Shown here one piece after another: positions 44,918-56,770 of a stretch of DNA of 64,000 nucleotides. The position numbers were made by a program, and so were the translations under genes. The notes under the pieces were generated by a model. The model was given only the letters and a program-made list of their open reading frames with translations. It was not told the DNA's origin and made no database searches. The stretch is from positions 25,882,001 through 25,946,000 of the forward strand of contig NW_024464918.1 in assembly GCF_017591425.1 (NCBI RefSeq). The letters run 5' to 3'. This DNA is from Ochotona curzoniae. Taxonomy: Eukaryota; Chordata; Mammalia; Lagomorpha; Ochotonidae. Each line of letters starts with the position of its first letter. The first letter of the stretch is position 1.

Positions 44918-45250
44918 TACTGTCTGAGTGTGTCTGGGTGGCTGTAACACAGCATCAGTGACTAGATGGCTTACAGACAGCAGACTCATCATTCGTCGCT
45001 CTAAAGGTTGGGAAGGCCAGGAGAGCTCCAGCTGATTGTGTGTCTGAAGAGGACAGCTCTCTGGTTCATAGACCATGTCTTTCTTTCTGTTCACAATTGC
45101 ACATGACAGAAGTAAGGGCTCTCTCGTGGGTCTCTTGCTTCATGAGAACCCCACCCCCATGATCAGGTCACCACCAAGGGCTCCATTTCCTAACACCAGC
45201 ATATTAGGGTTAAAGTTTCAACAGTGAACTTGGGGCAGGGAAAGGGGGAG
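44918..45250 (-). mobile_element. MaLR-type solo LTR (MST/MLT1), reversed
   Basis: 'gtggctgtaacacagcatca', 'aaaggttgggaaggccagga', 'tctctggttcatagaccatg', 'catgatcaggtcaccaccaa' and 'ggttaaagtttcaacagtga' follow the reverse strand of an ERVL-MaLR LTR. It is old and has no coding sequence. Confidence 0.65.
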
Positions 45251-46032
45251 ACACAGACATTGGGACTGAGCAGTGACATTACAGTAAGAAGGGAAGAGCG
45301 CTGCATTTCAATACCAAAGGATAAGATAGTCAGCAGGGTCCTCAGGGCTAAGCCAGATGCCATATGCCTTGGCCCGGCTCCCCCCAGAATCACTTAAAGC
45401 TGAGTAGACACCACACATAAAGCTCCCCATTTTCCTTCCCAGGACTGGTCATTAGTCATTCTCTCAAATATGTTCTTGGTGCAATTCTGCCACAATGGGG
45501 GTAGCTTAGGAAAACATCCGGTTCATGACTAAAATGTGGTCTCAACCTTAGTCCACTGGTTTTGAAGGCTGGCTGTATGAGTCCCCAGGCGAGTCCACAT
45601 GCCTGAGGCTGTCTCCCCAGGTACCAGTGGCCCACACCCCAAATACGCAAGGACATTCTGCATTCTGTGGAACAAATGCTCAGGAAATGTGCAGCGCTGT
45701 TCTGAGGCTGAGGGGGCAACTGTCTGTTCCATAGGTGCAGGGCTGTGGAAACCACCATCCCATCCTCTCAGCAGGAGCCAGGGAAGATGAGCTTGTAAAA
45801 TTACTCACAATACCATCTGGCTACGTGACCCTGTTTCCATCTTCCTCTCCTTTCAGTTTTTCTGGGAGGGGAGGGGTGTGGATGTCTGAAGTATCCAAGG
45901 CCACTAGCTCTCTTTGCCTTCATCACTATCAACCAGGCCAGCTGGATTAGAGAGATTGAAGTAATGCTGCAGTTTACAGACACATACAGAGGGTCATCTT
46001 CCTTTTCTTGGCCAGATCTGTTTCTTTCTTAA
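45251..46032. other. Unassigned sequence
   Basis: No gene or repeat recognised. Confidence 0.5.
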
Positions 46033-46366
46033 GAAAGATTTATTTTTATTTTAATTTTTATTGGAAAGGCAGATATAAAAAGAGCAAAAGAGACAGAGAA
46101 AAGAATCTTCCTTCTGCTGGTTCAATCCCTAAGTGGCCGCAACAGATGAGCTGAGCCAATCCGAAGCCAGGAGCCAGGAGCTTCTTCTGGGTCTCCCACA
46201 CAGGGACAGGGTCCCAAGGCTTTAGACCATCCTCTACTACTTTCCCAGGCCACAAGCAGGGAGCTGGATGGGAAGTGGAGCAGCCTGGGATACGAACTGA
46301 TGCCTATATATGATCCTGGCATGTGCAGGAAGAGGATTTAGCCAATAGACTATCCCATCAAGCCCC
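46033..46366 (-). mobile_element. CSINE, reverse orientation
   Basis: Full-length reversed copy: 'agatttatttttattttaat', 'agccaatccgaagccaggag', 'ttctgggtctcccacacagg', 'gggagctggatgggaagtgg' and 'ctatcccatcaagcccc'. Confidence 0.9.
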
Positions 46367-46435
46367 CAGCTGTATTTTTAAAGGGTCTATGCTAAAACAG
46401 AATAGAAAAGGCTATGTGTATACATGCACAAATGC

Positions 46436-46530
46436 ACTCACACACACACACAGTCATACAGACACAATAAGCTCAGACACATATACTACATTATACACCC
46501 ACACATCCACACATGCACAGAACAGTCTAT
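46436..46530. repeat. CA-rich imperfect repeat
   Basis: Interrupted ACAC and ACATACAC units. Confidence 0.7.
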
Positions 46531-46814
46531 GTCCATCCCAAATTGTCCTGTGATACACAACAACACAGACAATGTCTAACCTCTAAGGCGCAGGCCACAG
46601 GAAGGAGGAACCTGACACACACTGCATTCTTTGTTAACAGACACTCTGTTGCCAGAGTAGTGCTCATGGACTAGTGTTAAACACATCTCTCACATCTACG
46701 TTTTCCTTATACACAGGGAGGGAGAATGAAACAATGCATCCGTGTAATTGAATTACCACCAGAGGTGACTGAAAGGTCATGAAGTGATGCCTTGGAGTCT
46801 GGAAGCTGAGTGTA
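46531..46814. other. Unassigned sequence
   Basis: Nothing recognised. Confidence 0.5.
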
Positions 46815-47085
46815 GAGACAGAGACACTTTTCCAACCGCCTCATGGATTGTGACCCTAAAGGGTCACAACAGCCAGCACTGGGCCAAGCTGAAGCCAGGA
46901 GCCCAAAATGCCATTAGGGTTTCTCACATGGCTGTGGAGGCCCAAGCACTTGAGCCATTATCTGCTGCCTCCTTGGATTCATCAGCAGGAACCTGGATCA
47001 GAGGCTGATGATCAGGACTCAGAGTGGCACTGGGACATGCATGTGGGCCTCCCAAATGGTGGCTTACTCTGCCGCACCACACCAC
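46815..47085 (-). mobile_element. Old SINE, reverse orientation
   Basis: 'gccagcactgggccaagctg', 'aagccaggagcccaaaatgc', 'ggcccaagcacttgagccat', 'tatctgctgcctccttggat' and 'cagcaggaacctggatcaga' are a reversed older C-repeat type. Confidence 0.78.
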
Positions 47086-49050
47086 CCTCCCCATGTGTGT
47101 TTTTTTAAGGAAAGGTGGAGGTGGAGGTGGGGGAGTAATGTGGGTCCCAGGCCCTCTCCACAGGCCTGCACTATTCAGTTCCAGACAGACTTGCCTTTGT
47201 GAGCGTGGGCAGGTGAGCAGCCTCCTAGTCTACTCAGAACCCTCGTGGCATCCCGAGTCAACTGCAGTGGGGCAGTGAGGACTGAATGACTGGGAAGGGG
47301 AAAAGGCTGGTTACATAGGAAGCTGGATACAGACAGTGACTTTCGGGCCAACCATGGTGCTTCTTCCATTCCTTCCATTCCTGGGTCAGGAACAGAGAGT
47401 GGAACAGGACAGGGCTGGCCCCAGAGTTTGGACCCTTCCAGGCTCCCAAAGCCTGCATGAGCTGCAGCCTGGGGCATCTGGAAAATGAAAGGGCAGCCAT
47501 TCCCAGCTCTTCTCTCCCTTTCCCATTGGCCTGCAAAGGACTGAAAGATTGATGGCCTTTCCCTGCTTTATTTCTTTGCATGGCTTCAGGCAGGCCTGTT
47601 TTGCACACTGTATAGCAACAGCTTCCTATACAGTTTTCCTCCAGATACTGGCTTAAATGCTACCTGTTTTGTGGGGACCATGTCACAGAAGAGGCAGGCA
47701 GGGACAGACTGATGAATAAGTCAATGTCGGGAATCTCATCTAAAAGCCTGTGCTTTCTAGACTCTGATTCACCACTGCCACATTGCTGCTAGATTTCATG
47801 AAATCCTACACCGCAACCCAGACCATGTGTTGCACTCTGACTTTAAGAATTTTAAAGGAGCAGAAACAAGCTATGAGAGGCTAGGATTCCGGGCGCATGT
47901 TTCTCACAATATGAGAATCATGTGGTTGTGTTACAAATGCAGTGGAAAGTCCTTATCCATAGTTACCCCAGTGGCAATCGTGGAGCCCAGGGTGCTGCTC
48001 CACATTCAACCCCAAGTGAATAGGACCTTAAGGTGGAGAATGTGGCTAAGTTCCATTCAGTCAGCTCTGATACTTCCACCAAATGCCATACCAGGGTTGT
48101 AGGTGGATGGAACCACCGTGGAACTCCATCATTGTCTGACTGTTACACATAAGTCATGGCGTTCATCACCCTGGCATTGATGCAGTGTGACAGACCCTGA
48201 CAAGGACAGGTTGCAGGAAGTGGGGGTCTTGGCTCAGAAGGGAATAGTGTACCTGTGAGCCAGCCTGGGGTAAAACCACTGGTTAGTGCTCAGGAAATGA
48301 TGCGAAACATTAAGCCAAGAAGAGGAGATGCTCACAGTCTTGTGAGCCTTCACAGCTTCCCCAGAGGGAAGACTTATTTACAGTGCTTGACGAGGAAGGC
48401 TGGGAAGCTGCAGAACTGTGGCTAGGGGAAAGCCACAGTGTCTGAAGACAGGGGAGGCTCCTGGCGTAGGCGTTGTCCATGTTGAATGAGCAAAGCCTGC
48501 TGGCCTTGACCGACAAGGCTGCCTGTGCAGGGCCTCTCAGCACTGCACAGAACATCATTTGTATTTAGGTCACTGGGCATTCAGGGACCCAGTCGGGACA
48601 GGGAACAGCTAGCTAGGGACAGAGTAATCAGGGAGTATGAGTGGAGACAGGAAGACAAACAGAGAGGACTCAGGTCTTGGGTCATTAACTGCCTGGGGAC
48701 ACCCCAGCCAGGACTCATGGTGGCCTTTTCCAAGCAGGAGCGAGCCAACCCTCTACAAGGTAAACATGAAGGGCCTGAGGAGGATACTGTCAAGGGACCA
48801 AGAAGCCTGGCTCAGAAAGGAGCCCTCATGGGCAGCAGGGAGAACAGGCAGAAGGCTGCAAGCTGAAATGGGCAGACACTGAGGTGCATGGTGAGATGTG
48901 CCCAGATACCATTACAGGGCTCACTTGGGCACTAGGACCCTTTCATATGTGCCCAAGATGAGTGCCTGGTGCTGGGGTTTCCAAGATACCTCAGGAATAA
49001 GAAATCTTTTAATAATGTATAATAAGGCAGTGTTATTACTTCACAATTTG
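47086..49050. other. Unassigned sequence
   Basis: About 2 kb without a recognised gene or repeat; open frames up to 116 codons have no family features. Confidence 0.45.
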
Positions 49051-49070
49051 TATCATCATCATCATCATTA
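49051..49070. repeat. (ATC)n short array
   Basis: Five ATC units next to the MIR start. Confidence 0.85.
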
Positions 49071-49280
49071 TTTAACATTTACACTGTGTAGTGCTGTGTA
49101 GCACTTTATGTAACTATGCCTCATTTCATTCTCCCAACAACCCCATGAGTTTAGGCAACACTGTTGTTCCTATTATTCAGAGGAGGAACGCTGAGGTTCA
49201 GAGACGTGACATTGGCCAGCCCAAGCCTCAGGGAGAGTGGCAGTGGGCTCAGGATTTGCTCTCAACTGGCTGACTGCAGG
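49071..49280 (+). mobile_element. MIR
   Basis: 'taacatttacactgtgtagt', 'gcactttatgtaactatgcc', 'tcattctcccaacaacccca' and 'gaacgctgaggttcagagac' run along most of MIR in order. Confidence 0.85.
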
Positions 49281-50799
49281 GTTCCAGCTTCTACCCACCA
49301 GGAGAGCATTCATGGGCCTATGGAGAGGAAGGGACAACGCCATGAATCCTAGAGTTACAACCACCACAAAGTTCCCCACCAGCCACTCCCTGGATATCCT
49401 CTTACATATTCAACAAGATTGTCAAGTGTCCTACATTACAGGATACACTACCATCAGGCCTACCAGCCTGATGGCAGAGATGGTGCCCCTGAAAACTGTG
49501 TTTCTGCTGTGCCATGCAACCTGTCGGTGCCAGGTGGTGCTAGAATCATGGCCTCCAATCCCTTGGTCCTGCCCCACACACAACAACTCTGACAGCACTA
49601 TCAAGCTTTGCAGAGGGGGATGTGGAACTAACAGCTGGGAGTCTGCATCCACTGGAGCTGCAGAACCAGAACCTGTCCTCAGCCACTTCCCTTGACCCTC
49701 AGGGCATGCTGACTGTTAGAGAGGAGTCACCTTTGTCATCTGCTCCTTTTAGTGGCCTAGACAAACAAAATGGAGGTGTGAATTGCAGGACAAAGGGGGA
49801 TTTTCCCTCCTCCGCTTTATGGGCTCTTCTGTTGGGGATTACTTGGAAACCTTACACTCCCCTCTGGACTCCGTAGTTGTGAAATCAGGAAATTCATGAA
49901 CTTGAAGGAGATCCCAGAAGTTCTGGTTTTCTTGATTCTCAGTTCACAAGCCTCCCTGGATCAGGGTCTTTCTTGGATCATCTCTCCCTTTTCCAAAAGT
50001 CCACTTGTAATTTGGGCCAGAGTTTGTATCATCCTTGACCCTGAACTTTATTCTTCCCACATCTTCCTGCCTCCTCTCATCTCTCTGGGTGTCTCAGCGT
50101 TTTGACCTCACCCCATATTCTTCAAGAACCTTATTTATATCTTAATCACCGCCTACCCCTGTTCACACCTCCTTCTCAGTAAGTTTTTTTTTTTCCCCTA
50201 GAATTCTGAACATTAAGATGAAAATATGGTACGAAAGAGGTGGAATAAAGAGGTTGTATGTGTGGAGAAAAGCCAACTAAATATATCTTCTCCCTTTAGT
50301 TTTTGACCTCATCACTCACTGAGTTGTGAAAACTACAAGCTGGTTTCTTGGATCCCCAACTTATGTCATCCTCCTGTATCTTCTTGCCCTCTGTCTTGAC
50401 CTTGTGGCCCTCCTTCCCATAATTTTCCATGTTGAAGAAAACAGCTGGACTTGAATGAAATCTTCCTCACCTCTCTTAAACACCCACGACCCCTCCCCTT
50501 CCAGCCACTGAGTCACTCTTTCCCATCTCATCTCTTCTCAGAGCTTTCTCCAACAATGGATGAAAGCCAGCCCTTGGCACATCCTCCTTTTTTGATTGGA
50601 CGCCCACTTCAATAAGTGATTAAAATAGCTACTTGGAAAATCATTCTATTGGAAATGATCATTTACTTTGCTTCTGGTGAACCTTCTTCTCATGTATCTT
50701 CTGCCCTTAGGAACTTCTCTTATGGTTTGTACCATGATACCATTTCAGCTTAACTTGCCCACAAAGCCACACTAGAGGAATTTGGGAACACCTTGCAAT
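49281..50799. other. Unassigned, pyrimidine-biased in part
   Basis: About 1.5 kb. From 49.9 to 50.6 kb the forward strand is C/T-rich and could be a decayed L2 ORF2 segment, but I cannot align it. Confidence 0.4.
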
Positions 50800-51140
50800 T
50801 CCAGCATATGTTTACTGAGCACTAGACACGATCAGGCATTCAGCATTTGAGGAAAATGCGAAACCTGTTCTATGTGATTTCCTTTGTCCCTTAATGCCCC
50901 TGGGGCAGAGATGTCCGCTCCATCCCTGCTCTCCCTTTGTGCTGAGTGTAGGAATGGCCAGCAATCAACACTGGGCGCTGTGCCCATTGAGGATGTGAGC
51001 TCTGTGAAGGCCTCCATTCACTCAGTCATGTTGACACTCAGCTGTTCACAGCATCCTGGGTTAAGCATGGTGGACATAGCAGTGGACAAAACAAACTCAT
51101 TCACACCCTCTGGGATCCTGCCCACTTAGGGCAGAAGACC
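50800..51140 (+). mobile_element. Possible L2/MIR-like fragment
   Basis: 'catatgtttactgagcacta' near the start and 'agcagtggacaaaacaaact' near the end recall the 'atttattgagcacctac...cagcagtgaacaaaacagac' pattern. Confidence 0.35.
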
Positions 51141-51313
51141 ATTTAAAAGCTGTTCCATTGGTATCCACATCCAGTTGGGCTCAACATGTGTTAAGGAGAG
51201 TCTTGAAATCACAGAAAGTAGAATTCATATTTGTTCTGGGAGAGCTATGACACTGAGAAAGAGGGACAGAGAGTGAGAAAATCAACTTTATTAAAATATA
51301 ATTCATGTGAAAG

Positions 51314-51817
51314 TGAAGAACCTAGGCGTTTTCTGCCTTTTGTGATTCTGCCTTAATGGCTTGGCTGGGGGCTGTGTGAACCTCAGGCCTGATAGTCTAC
51401 GTGACACCCGGCAGGACACCTGGCAGGTCACGTAGGCAGACCACTCCTCAGGAAGGAGGTACCTGGTGTTTGATAAGATTCACAGGCCAATAGCTCATCG
51501 ATTAGTACTTTTTGAAAATTGCTTGTTTCAAACCCACCAATAGAAGCCTGCTAAGTCATGACTGTATAATTAATAGCCTAAAATGTTTAAGAACTGGGGG
51601 GCTTGGGCTCTCGGGCCCTTCCCTTGGCTCTTCTGGCTCTTTTGTCCTCCTTGTGGATCCTTGCAGCCTCTGCTGCAGCTGCCCCTCCCCCGCCCAGCCA
51701 TGCTGGGCTGGGGGAGGTGGCTGGGAGACCTAGGCTAACCTGAATAAACCACCTTTTTGCCTCAGCACCGACTTCAGACTTGATGATTATCTGGGGGTGT
51801 CAAAAACCGGCACAACA
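51314..51817 (+). mobile_element. Solo LTR, ERV1-type, 504 bp
   Basis: It begins TGAAGAACC and ends GGCACAACA, giving the canonical TG...CA ends, and is bounded by a perfect 4-bp target duplication AAAG (51310-51313, 51818-51821). A 4-bp duplication is typical of class I (gamma-like) endogenous retroviruses. The interior has a TATA-like TATAATTAATA near 51565, a polyadenylation signal AATAAA at 51743, and a GC-rich centre. There is no internal retroviral sequence, so it is a solo LTR left by LTR-LTR recombination, and no viral gene is present. The family is unnamed here. Confidence 0.88.
51397..51435. promoter_or_regulatory. Inverted repeat with tandem 12-mer in the LTR
   Basis: CTACGTGAC at 51397-51405 and GTCACGTAG at 51427-51435 are perfect reverse complements. 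Between and overlapping them are two tandem 12-mers (GACACCCGGCAG, GACACCTGGCAG at 51403-51426). Each arm carries a CACGT/ACGTG half-site of the bHLH-ZIP or ATF kind. It lies upstream of the TATA-like word, where LTR enhancers sit. Confidence 0.55.
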
Positions 51818-52470
51818 AAAGTCATTCTTTTAAAGTAGACAGCTCAATGGTTTTTGGTATCACTTGGAGAGTTGTACGACTATTTCTACCAGCTAATTTC
51901 ATGGTATCTTCAACACCTTTCCTGTTCTGGACATCTGGCAGAAATGGAATCAGACAGTGTGTGTTCTTTTGCAATTTTCTTCTCTCATTTAACACAATGC
52001 TGTAACAATGCATCTACTTTGGTGTATGCATCAGAACTTCAGTCCACATTGCTGGGCCATATTCAGTTGTTTGCATCTGCCACATTTATTTTATTCAATT
52101 ATTATTATTATTTGGTGAACATTGGATTTGCTTCCCCCTTTTGGCTTTATGAGTAATTCTACTATGAATATATATGTACTCATTTTTATAGGGAAATATG
52201 TTTTCCATCCTCTTAGGCACATGCATAGATATGGGTCTGTCATATCATATGATATTTCTTAGCCATATACAGAAACCACTAAACTGTTTTCCAAAACTGG
52301 TGAGTCATTTTGCATTCCCACCAGCAAGGTATGCAGGTTCCAATTTCCTCATATCTGCACTAACACTTGCTATTATCTGTCTTTTGGATTTAAGTCATTC
52401 TAGGGGATCAGACTGGTGGGCAATAACACTGAACATACTTTCATGTGAAGACAAAAACATCTGTTTTCTG

Positions 52471-53744
52471 TTCATGAGGCACCTGTCAACTTGGTACCAG
52501 CACAGGACTATATACTAAAGGTGTTCAAAACCAACTATTAAATGAGTAGAGCAAAGAACATTTCCTGGAGGAAAGTGATTCCCATCAGGTATGGCAGGTG
52601 TATAAGAGGAATGGTTGGCTGCTCATGAGGGATAAATACTTTGCAAAGGAGAAGCAAAGTACGCTATTCCTCAAATCCCATCAGCATGCCTTGAAACCAC
52701 GTTCCATTTAGACCTCTCAGAGACTGGGGCTAGGTGGTTTTGTTACCTGGAACCAGAGAAGGAGAAGGAAAGAGAACAAAAAAGACTCTTGGCTCAATTG
52801 CCCAGATTTGTGGAGAGGTGATTTGCAAAATGGCCAGCACTCTCATTTTGCATAATGCAGATAAGGCCTGTAGATGGATTAGCAGCTTCTCTGTGTAGAG
52901 GAAGCCAGTCTGTCCTGGCGGGTGATCCCTGAAGATGGCACTGGAAGGACAGGGGGAGAGGGAGCCTCTGGCTGTAGAAACACCCCCTAAGTTAGAGAGG
53001 CACTAAAGGCAGATGGCCTGCGAACCCTGGGTGGCCTGTGGAGCTGAGAAGCTGCACGGGTGTGGTCAGACGGCGAGTGGGTGTTCGCTGCTGCTCCCAC
53101 AGAATGCAGAGACTAAGAACTGGTGGCCACTGGGGGGTGACCCTGCAGGGAGGCCAGGGGCAGACCTCCTGTGCAAAAAGGCCAAGATCCATGGCCAGCA
53201 AGGGCTGGTCAGCCAAGGAGCCGCCCTGGGCCCTGACCCAGCACAGAGAGGCTAGCAGCCCCAACTTGAGTCATAAAGGGCAAAGGGTGAGCAGCAACAG
53301 GGCAGGCAGAGGGCTCCATGCTGTGAGCCAGGGCCCCCAAGGACCCTGTGTGGGTGATCTGAACTCTCTTCTCCCAGGGAACTCATGAGAGACTCCCACC
53401 CCTCCATTTACTGGAGGGAGGAGCATAGCAAAGTGAGGATGAACTGCAGTCCTGGGCATTGTGGGAGAAAGCAAGAGGACCACCATGCTTGTGTTTCTGA
53501 CTAGCTATTCAGTAAAGTACTCACACAGGGCTGAGAAGGGGCATGGTCCCACTGGTCTGACTGTGTCTCCTGGGCACCTGTCATGGTGTCTGGAAACACA
53601 TCAATGACAGGATTTCTCTCCTTCAACCAGGAACAGTCCCAAGTGCATGTCCAAGGTCATTAGGATGCATCAGGCCAATGAAATGTTGTCCCCTAACAGT
53701 GGTATCTGCTCTCGTATGCCACTGAACCTTCCCCAGTCGCACTT
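52471..53744. other. Unassigned sequence
   Basis: About 1.3 kb without a recognised gene or repeat. Confidence 0.45.
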
Positions 53745-53860
53745 TAGAAGCTGATAATGAAACGAAGGGTTGCAGGAGGTGGCCTAGGATCCACTAAGTG
53801 GTTGAGCTGGTGTTTGAACCCAGGGATCTAATCAGAGAGACCAGACACCTAAGAATACAC
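53745..53860 (+). mobile_element. MIR 3' fragment
   Basis: 'ataatgaaacgaagggttgc', 'cactaagtggttgagctggt' and 'gtttgaacccagggatctaa' match the MIR 3' half. Confidence 0.6.
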
Positions 53861-54329
53861 TGCCTTTCACGAATCTGTTTAACATGTCCTTTTGGAAGCT
53901 AAACAGGATCTGGTTGAAAGCCATCTGTGAAAGACAACTAGCAAAGTGCCCATTTCACAATCAGAAAGAGGCTTAAGTAGAAAGCTGCCATGGAAGCAAA
54001 GTGGTATAGAACCCATGCGAGGCCTGTTCCAGCTATTCTTTCCCCAGCAAGCTCCAGGCCACAGGGTTATTCGTCATGTGACTGTCCCCCAAAGACACTG
54101 CATCCAGCTAAGCTCAAATCGTGCATGTTTCCACCCATCATCCATCTGTCCATCCGTCTCTTCTGCTACCCATGCAATCATATGTGTATCCCTCCATCAA
54201 CCCACCAACACATTTATTCAGCATTCCCATCCCATAGTTGGTAGGCCTACTATGCACCGGGTACTGGAGCCTTTCCCCACTGGAGAAGTTCACAGAGCAG
54301 AAATGCCCCCCAACACGCGGATCCAGGTA
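53861..54329. other. Unassigned, with imperfect CCAT repeats
   Basis: CCATCCATC-like units near 54135-54160; otherwise nothing recognised. Confidence 0.45.
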
Positions 54330-54655
54330 ACAAGAGGGTGACTGGCTCTCTGGAACATATTTTCCCTTCTTTCAGGTCTCAGCTTCAATGCTGCCTTCTC
54401 AAGGAGGTGTCTTTTGGCCTTATCCTTTGTTCTCTGCCTGGATTTCCTGATATTAAGGAATATGCCCCACAGGATAGCATGCAATGCTTCTGTCTTTAAT
54501 TCGAATATGTGTGTATGTTTGACCTGTAAGATCCCATGCTGACATGGCACCACAATAGTGGGGACTGTAACTATTTCATGCACAAAGTTATCTGCAAGGC
54601 CTGACACACAGTAGGTGCTTACGTGGCTGCCTGAGTGAATATAGACTGCAACCAC
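54330..54655 (+). mobile_element. L2 3' region
   Basis: 'tcaggtctcagcttcaatgc', 'tgccttctcaaggaggtgtc' and later 'aatagtggggactgtaacta', 'ctgacacacagtaggtgctt' follow the L2 3' UTR to its end. Confidence 0.7.
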
Positions 54656-54960
54656 ATCAGAAATTGCGCTGAGTGCTAAACTAAGGAGTTTGGACTTTGG
54701 CCTGTGGGCAGTGAGAAAAATAATCAGATCAAGGGCAATGCAGAATCCCATTGGTGATTTGGGAGGACAAGGCTGGAGATGGGGGTCAGCAGAGAGGATC
54801 AGCTAGAGAGAGAACAATTAGAACTTATGTTGGCTGAGGCCTGAGACTCTGATGGCCTGACAAGACACAGAGAGAAGGCAAATGAGAAATATTGAAAACA
54901 GGCAGCATCACAAGGAAGTACTGGGTGGGGAGGGGTTGGGAAGGGAGCAAGACTGAAATC
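54656..54960 (-). mobile_element. L2 ORF2-region fragment, reversed
   Basis: 'taaggagtttggactttggc', 'ctgtgggcagtgagaaaaat' and 'ggacaaggctggagatgggg' match the reverse strand of L2 ORF2. Together with the previous entry it makes an inverted L2 pair. Confidence 0.5.
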
Positions 54961-56192
54961 AGGGTCATGTGGCTATGTCTGCACTGTGAGTGATGACATG
55001 GGGGTACAGGGCAGTGGGTTCCTCTGCTCCCTGGGGCTGAATGTCCCACAAGACATAGCGGGAGGACCCAGCCTCAAGCTGCTGCATGGATGTAGCCAGG
55101 CAGGACAACCTGTGCTGTAAGACCAGGTCTTCAGGAGGTTTCATGGAAGCCAGGAAGTGAAACGGGAAACAAAATCTTCCAACTAGCCAAAGTCAAGTTG
55201 GTTAAGAACAACATTCACACCTGACCTAGGCTCGCTTCAGGCCCTGTGTCCCAGCTGTGGGAGGAGCTGGCAACAGTTTCAGTGGAGGACTGGGCTGGGA
55301 GGGGGTCTCCAGGGTTAGAAGCGGGGCCTGGCAGGCCATGCGGAGTAACCAAGTGAGGCAGGAGCAGGGATTCTCTAGGAGGCAGGAAGGTGTCTTGGGC
55401 AAGTCTGCAGGGATCAGTTAACAGCAGCTGCGCAGTCCTTCTAGCATGCTTTCAACTTGCTACTTCCTTTCCCTTTCAATCAGAAAAACACCAGCGTTGA
55501 CAAAATCAAGCACAACTTCCTACCCCCACCCACCCTGGCACCCCAGCACATTGCCCAGGGAAAATCATGGTTTTCAGGTCTCCATAACTATCTTCACAGA
55601 GGATCATGACAATTAGTCCTGGGCTGGGTGCCGCCTTTCCACTCACATAGGCACACCCAAGGCTGCTTGCTCTTTTCTCTGGCTAGTTGGGCAGTCCATA
55701 GCTTTTAGTTTGGTTTTGAATTCATCTTCTCATGATAGAGACAACGCTGTTCTTGAGTGGCTGCTAAGCGAATAGTGCTGCAGTGACCTGTGCATCCATC
55801 CTTGCGTGAATCCGTCTGTGGCCCAAGCCCATACTCCCAGACTAGGCAGTCACCAGGGTCTGTGTGTGTTGGTGTTGCCTTCTTGAAGGGCTTCTTGGGC
55901 TTTTGCTTATGATGCTGAGCAAGAAGAACACAGGGAAGAAGACACATTTCCTGGAGCCCATGAGACATTGCCAGTGTCAGTATTTGCAAATGAACACTCA
56001 TGAACCAAATGACTAGGGACAAACAACCCTCTGAAGAGGTAAAAGAATGGTTTACTCAGCTTCTCCAGGGAATATCAAGACCTGTTATAAGAGTCATGGG
56101 GTAGGAAACTTGTTCAAGAATTTCCAGGGGACCAAAGGTTAAAGTCCATTTAAAACAACAATAACAACAACAACTTGAGAAAATGTACTATG
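54961..56192. other. Unassigned sequence
   Basis: About 1.2 kb without a recognised gene or repeat, except a short (CAA)n at about 56154-56176. Confidence 0.45.
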
Positions 56193-56270
56193 AAGAGGCT
56201 TCAAAAGGTTCACAGAAAATGAGCCTTCTGTTTTAGTTCCATTTTTTGGTTGAACTTTTGAAGACCCCCC
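56193..56270. mobile_element. Short palindromic MITE-like element
   Basis: 'gaggcttcaaaaggttca' at the left and the reverse complement of 'tgaacttttgaagacccc' at the right form imperfect terminal inverted repeats about 20 bases long around a 40-base centre, as in a non-autonomous DNA transposon. Confidence 0.5.
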
Positions 56271-56654
56271 ACCCTCTGAGATAGGGTATTTAATTTGTGA
56301 GATCATAAGCTTAATTATATTTTTAGGATATGGTTCTTTGGCAAAGAGTGGGGAAAATCCTCTCTCATCCCTGCAGAGAGCACAAAAAACCTGCTGGGAA
56401 AACAACAGAATGTCAGAGCCCTGCCTGCTCTGACTGCAGCATGGCCCACGGCACACTTGGCTCAGCACGCCCTCTTCTGGCCCCGCCCGAGTCCAGCCCA
56501 GCCAGAAGACAAGTCTTCGGTTTCCATGGCAACAAAATCTTGCAGTCACTGAAACCCTGCAATGTTCTTTCTCAATATTTGTGCTGTTTTTCAGGACACT
56601 TGGGGCTCTTCCACCTCATGAAAAATGATTCCTTGGTGATTTCTTTCTTCTTTT
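56271..56654. other. Unassigned sequence
   Basis: Nothing recognised. A forward open frame of 216 codons begins at 56330 and runs on into the GA-rich SINE fragment; it has no domain. Confidence 0.45.
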
Positions 56655-56705
56655 TTAAAGAATATATTTATTTGCAAGGCAGAATTAGTGCAGAGAGGGA
56701 AAGAC

Positions 56706-56738
<33 letters not shown>

Positions 56739-56770
56739 ATCTCCCATCTGCTGGTTCATGTCCGAAATTA
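56655..56770 (-). mobile_element. 5'-truncated CSINE with GA-rich region
   Basis: 'aagaatatatttatttgcaa', 'ggcagaattagtgcagagag', a GAGAGA run and 'tctcccatctgctggttcat' are the reversed 3' third of an older C-repeat; the rest is absent. Confidence 0.75.

Larger units (their letters stand above)
51285..52470 (-). mobile_element. Old L1 3' region, reversed, split by an LTR
   Basis: The reverse strand of an L1M 3' end. 'ctttattaaaatataattca' lies before the LTR. After it come 'cattcttttaaagtagacag', 'catctggcagaaatggaatc', 'aaactgttttccaaaactgg', 'cattttgcattcccaccagc' and 'ttgctattatctgtcttttg'. The two parts join cleanly once the LTR at 51314-51817 and one copy of AAAG are removed. Confidence 0.85.
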
